From Citrus sinensis (lineage: Eukaryota; Streptophyta; Magnoliopsida; Sapindales; Rutaceae): a stretch of DNA of 64,000 nt. This document shows positions 60,901-64,000 of the stretch, in pieces (within the stretch, counting starts at the first letter, position 1; each line of letters opens with the position of its first letter). A model generated the notes under the pieces. That model saw nothing but the letters and a program-made list of their open reading frames with translations, did not search any database and was not told the DNA's origin. The stretch is taken from positions 3,162,001-3,226,000 of the forward strand of contig NC_068558.1 of NCBI RefSeq assembly GCF_022201045.2, given 5' to 3'. The position numbers were made by a program, and so were the translations under genes.

Positions 60901-63325
60901 GGCTGTCGAACCACCGTCTCTTAGAGGTAAAGATATCTGTGACTGAGACATCTGGTTCACCTGAGACAATCTTGCCCTAGGAGATTCACTGTAATCAAGT
61001 AAAATTTCTTCCATTTCATGAACAACCTCATCATAAAAGTCGTTCAGCTCAAGATTCTTACTCTGCAAAAACATTGTGATATAAAAGATAAGAAAAGAAG
61101 ACTTAACCTGGAGATTAAAAGAGCCAAAATAAATTCATGCCAAGAGAAAAAAAGATGCCATGCTTAAGCATGAACGGAGTTTGATCAAATATGTTACCCA
61201 TTCTCATGCAAAAAAGTTTTTAAGAGTATCAACCTAAGAGTAATTTTACAATAAGGGAATCCCTAACTTTCTTATTTTAATAAAGTAAGGACAAGATAAA
61301 AGACAAAAAAACACATATTGCAATAAACTATGGGACAAAATACACTGCATTGGAGTGCATATTTGTTTGTCTTCTGGTTGTCCCTAAAATAAGGGATTCC
61401 ATTATTGTAAAAATTTCTGATCAACTTAAAATGATATATAGACCAATGCTCCTAGTCTTATAATTTATCAACATAAAAAGGCGTGAGGACTGATATTAAG
61501 AAACCATTAACTGGTTAAGAAAAAGAAAAATCTGGATAAACAAGAAAGTGTGTGCTCAATGGCAATTGACCTTGGCAGGGTGTTCTTTAACGAGGTCTGC
61601 TGAAGATGGAGAATCCTTTGATGCATTTGTGATATTTTCAAATGCTGATGGGCATAATTTTGATTCACGGTCTTCCAAAAATTCCACAATTAGCTCTCCA
61701 GGATATCCAATTGAATCTGAACAAAGTTGATCAACAGAAAAATCAGCAACAGGTTCTGTAAAATACCCAAATTCTTGATTGTCAAAAATTCCACTATCAT
61801 TGGTGCTGACTTCCTTGTTATTCAAATTCTGATGCTTCCTTTCCATTCCAGAATCAACAATGTCCAGCCCTATTTTCAGGGGAGCCATATCTACCAGTGG
61901 TTCATGTTCCACCTCAAAGAAATCACTGGCCGAACCATTATTATGATGCATTTTCAAATCATAAGCACCTCGGACTTGAGTGCTGCCTGCAACATTTCTT
62001 ACATATCGATCTGGGCTATAAAACTTTGGCAAATTACTTGGCGTTGGAGAAGAAACTCTGTTACTTTCTTCTGATAAATCAGTGCCATTCAATTGATTGC
62101 ATGTAACAAAAATATCTCTTACATCTTGAGGTGGATGAGAAAACCTCGGCAAGCCAATTGGAGTTTGGGGCAAATTACTGATATTTTCTGTCAATAAATC
62201 CCCACCTTGAACTTGATAACTGGCTACAGAAATGTCCTTCTCTTCTTCCAAATTCTCCTGTTCAGCAGAACTTGGAGCCCCAACTGGGGTTGCAGTAAGG
62301 CGATTGATGTTTTCTTCACACTCATCAGCACCTCTAACCTTTTCACTAACTACAGATTCGTCTGTGGCATCATTTCCTTGCTCTTTCTGACCACCACTTG
62401 GAAACCCAATTGTGCTTTTAGAAGTGAAAATTAAAAGATTCTTTCCACTTTCAATAATTGGTTCTCTCTTCTCATGGACTTTCTCCAAAGTCAGAGAAGA
62501 TGTACTTCCTCCTACTTCTTGCTCAAAATCATCCCAATCATTCGAACCAAATGCTACATGTGAGTTAATAAATAATGGATTTTCATTCTCCCCTTTTGCT
62601 TCCTGAACACGTCCCACATTTCTTGGATGATACAACTTACCCCTATGCTCCTCGTCGCTACCATAGTTGTACATTGAATCCTCATCTTCTGAGTGCTCGT
62701 ATCTCAATGAAGTCCCATCTTCCTCCCCCTCCATCCCATTTCCATCAAACCCATCTGAGCAATGGCCCTTTTCTTCATTATATACACCAAAAGAAGAGCC
62801 CTCTTCAGCCCTCGTTTCAATATCCCAGCTGTTTCCAACTACACTGCCAACCAAGGTCCTCTCACCACCTTCAATCATAATTTCACTACCATTCATTTGC
62901 ATATCCACATGATGATTTATCCTTCCCTCATTACTATTATTAAAATTACTATCACCATCACAATGTAACCCACTAACCCCACTTTCCATTTCCAAATCCT
63001 TATCATTTCTCCCTTCCCTAAATTCAATTCTACGATCACCTAAAATGGAAAGCTTTTGCTTACCTCCCAAACTAAAATTCTCAAAACTAAGATCATCTCC
63101 AAATCCAAGACTCTTTAAAGCAAACTCAGAATCTACACAATCGTTACCAAATGAGCTACGCACACTGGGCGTGCCCATGACAGAATTGGCGCTACAATAG
63201 CGCTCAAACTCGGATTCTCCGCATGAAGAGTAGTGTGATAATGATGCAGGTGACACGTCACCACCGTAAGACTCCGGAGAGGCGACTTCGGAGACCTCCC
63301 CGCGAGTCCCCTCTCCATTATTCAT
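57904..63325 (-). CDS. PX-domain protein with C-terminal Rubicon-homology zinc domain
   Basis: Five exons, from the start: 63325-61571, 61062-60067, 59344-59119, 58644-58502 and 58212-57904; 1142 residues. Exon 1 alone encodes 585 residues of acidic, Ser/Asn-rich, low-complexity sequence with no domain I know. The PX domain is at about 681-780 (YTVYKIRVWSGKDQWEVERRYRDF, phosphoinositide-binding Arg/Tyr block 701-707). The RH (DUF4206) domain runs from about 838 to near 1085 with the expected paired zinc ligands: CAGC 840-843, C869, FCSAC 877-880, CLICC, CCARQAC, ERCKSCEAVFHKPCFKKL and SCSC. In animals RH domains (Rubicon, PLEKHM1, DEF8, Pacer) bind Rab7 on late endosomes. By analogy this should be a PI3P-linked endosome/vacuole trafficking protein, which is inference. 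The start is the first in-frame ATG, in CCAATGA context. Confidence 0.92.
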
Positions 63326-64000
63326 TGGATACTCAACAATTATCAAATCAAATCAAAACGATCTCAGAATCAACTGAAAATATAAATAGCACCTACCCCA
63401 CTTGATGATACAATCCGGATCGTGTATTAAATCTGGAAAGGGACGAAGAGAGCGGAAATTTTTTGGAAGTGGTACGGAAATTCAGGAAATGTTTTCACCG
63501 TTTTTTTTTTTTTTTTTGATGGGCTGTTCTTGTTTTTTATTTTTATTTTGGGAATTTCAAAAAAAAAAATTGTTTGGATGCTAGATCATGGGCTCTGCAG
63601 ACATCAACTTTGATAATTTTGTTACGTTACGTGTTGTATTTTATCTGCTAATTTTGTTTTCCCTCTCTTTTTCTTGTATTTGGTATATATATCCTTCTTA
63701 ACTGTTCTTCTAGTAACTGACATTTTCTCTTCTGAATAAAAGATTTGATGTGTTTTTTTATCGTTAAAGTCTAATTTTCCCTTTCCTTTTAAATATTTAT
63801 TTTTTCAATTGGTTCAACTTTTAAGAAACTTTCTATAAAAACTCCGAAATGGGCAGTATTACCTAATTTTATATTGAGATTAGCATTCAGGTCCCCAAAA
63901 GTTTTATAATTTCAAAGGAGCGTACAGTTTATCCATTTGTCACATCAGTTCGGAATCCCACGCAAATGGACATTTATCCTTTGAGTTATAATAGAGTCAC
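63326..64000. other. Promoter side of the PX-RH gene
   Basis: A T run at about 63501-63517 and an A/T-rich region follow the start. Plus-strand TATATATA lies near 63684. No further gene in the window. Confidence 0.45.

Noticed and set aside
62575-62968. Plus-strand ORFs over PX-RH exon 1
   Set aside because: Antisense shadows of the long first exon.
1-64000. Bacterial-type systems (CRISPR, operons, phage, toxin-antitoxin)
   Set aside because: The DNA is plant nuclear: spliced genes, plant transposons, no Shine-Dalgarno-linked gene clusters and no regularly spaced repeats.

Overview
The window is nuclear DNA of a flowering plant, most likely a woody eudicot. The evidence is many-exon genes with GT-AG introns, plant-only families (BOR boron exporter, plastid PEP/phosphate translocator, BOI-type RING ligase, R2R3-MYB of the MYB98 clade), AT-rich intergenic DNA, and plant-type transposons (Ty1/copia, hAT- and Mutator-type MITEs, a tRNA-derived SINE). 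The protein and MITE flavour made me think of Citrus or a near relative, but nothing here proves that. Exon boundaries below were placed by hand from GT/AG sites, reading frame and remembered family conservation. In every model the exon lengths sum to an intact frame.

Layout. 1-5151: the 3' three-quarters of a copia retrotransposon (gag-pol with one in-frame stop, then a complete 3' LTR). 5152-7428: low-complexity intergenic DNA. 7429-9404 (-): ISU1-type Fe-S scaffold, 3 exons. 9405-22270: a 13-kb gene desert that works as a MITE reservoir (six or more elements). 22271-27727 (+): BOR1-type boron exporter, 12 coding exons, with a leader unusually rich in AUG-UAA minimum ORFs. 27728-30003: spacer with a SINE and a nested tandem repeat. 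30004-33069 (+): CPRD49-type GDSL esterase, 6 exons. 35047-36608 (+): MYB98-like R2R3-MYB, 3 exons. 37463-38396: hAT MITE with an 8-bp target-site duplication. 39137-41581 (-): plastid phosphoenolpyruvate/phosphate translocator, 9 exons. 43324-45779 (-): BOI-related RING E3 ligase, 3 coding exons. 48123-48762: a Mutator-type MITE and a near-perfect hairpin. 49246-51340 (+): plastid-type UVR+ApaG protein, 6 exons. 54999-56819 (+): rolling-stone-like membrane protein, 8 exons. 57904-63325 (-): PX + Rubicon-homology protein of about 1142 residues, 5 exons, tail-to-tail with the previous gene.

The genes do not form one pathway; this is ordinary plant gene order. The most interesting signal is the BOR1 leader. 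It carries five ATGTAA elements in about 670 bp, and the first two ATGs after a plausible TATA box are both ATGTAA. This is the minimum-ORF element known to give boron-dependent ribosome stalling in Arabidopsis NIP5;1. Second are the well-preserved MITEs and two self-complementary hairpins. I see no CRISPR array, operon, rRNA gene or convincing intact tRNA gene.
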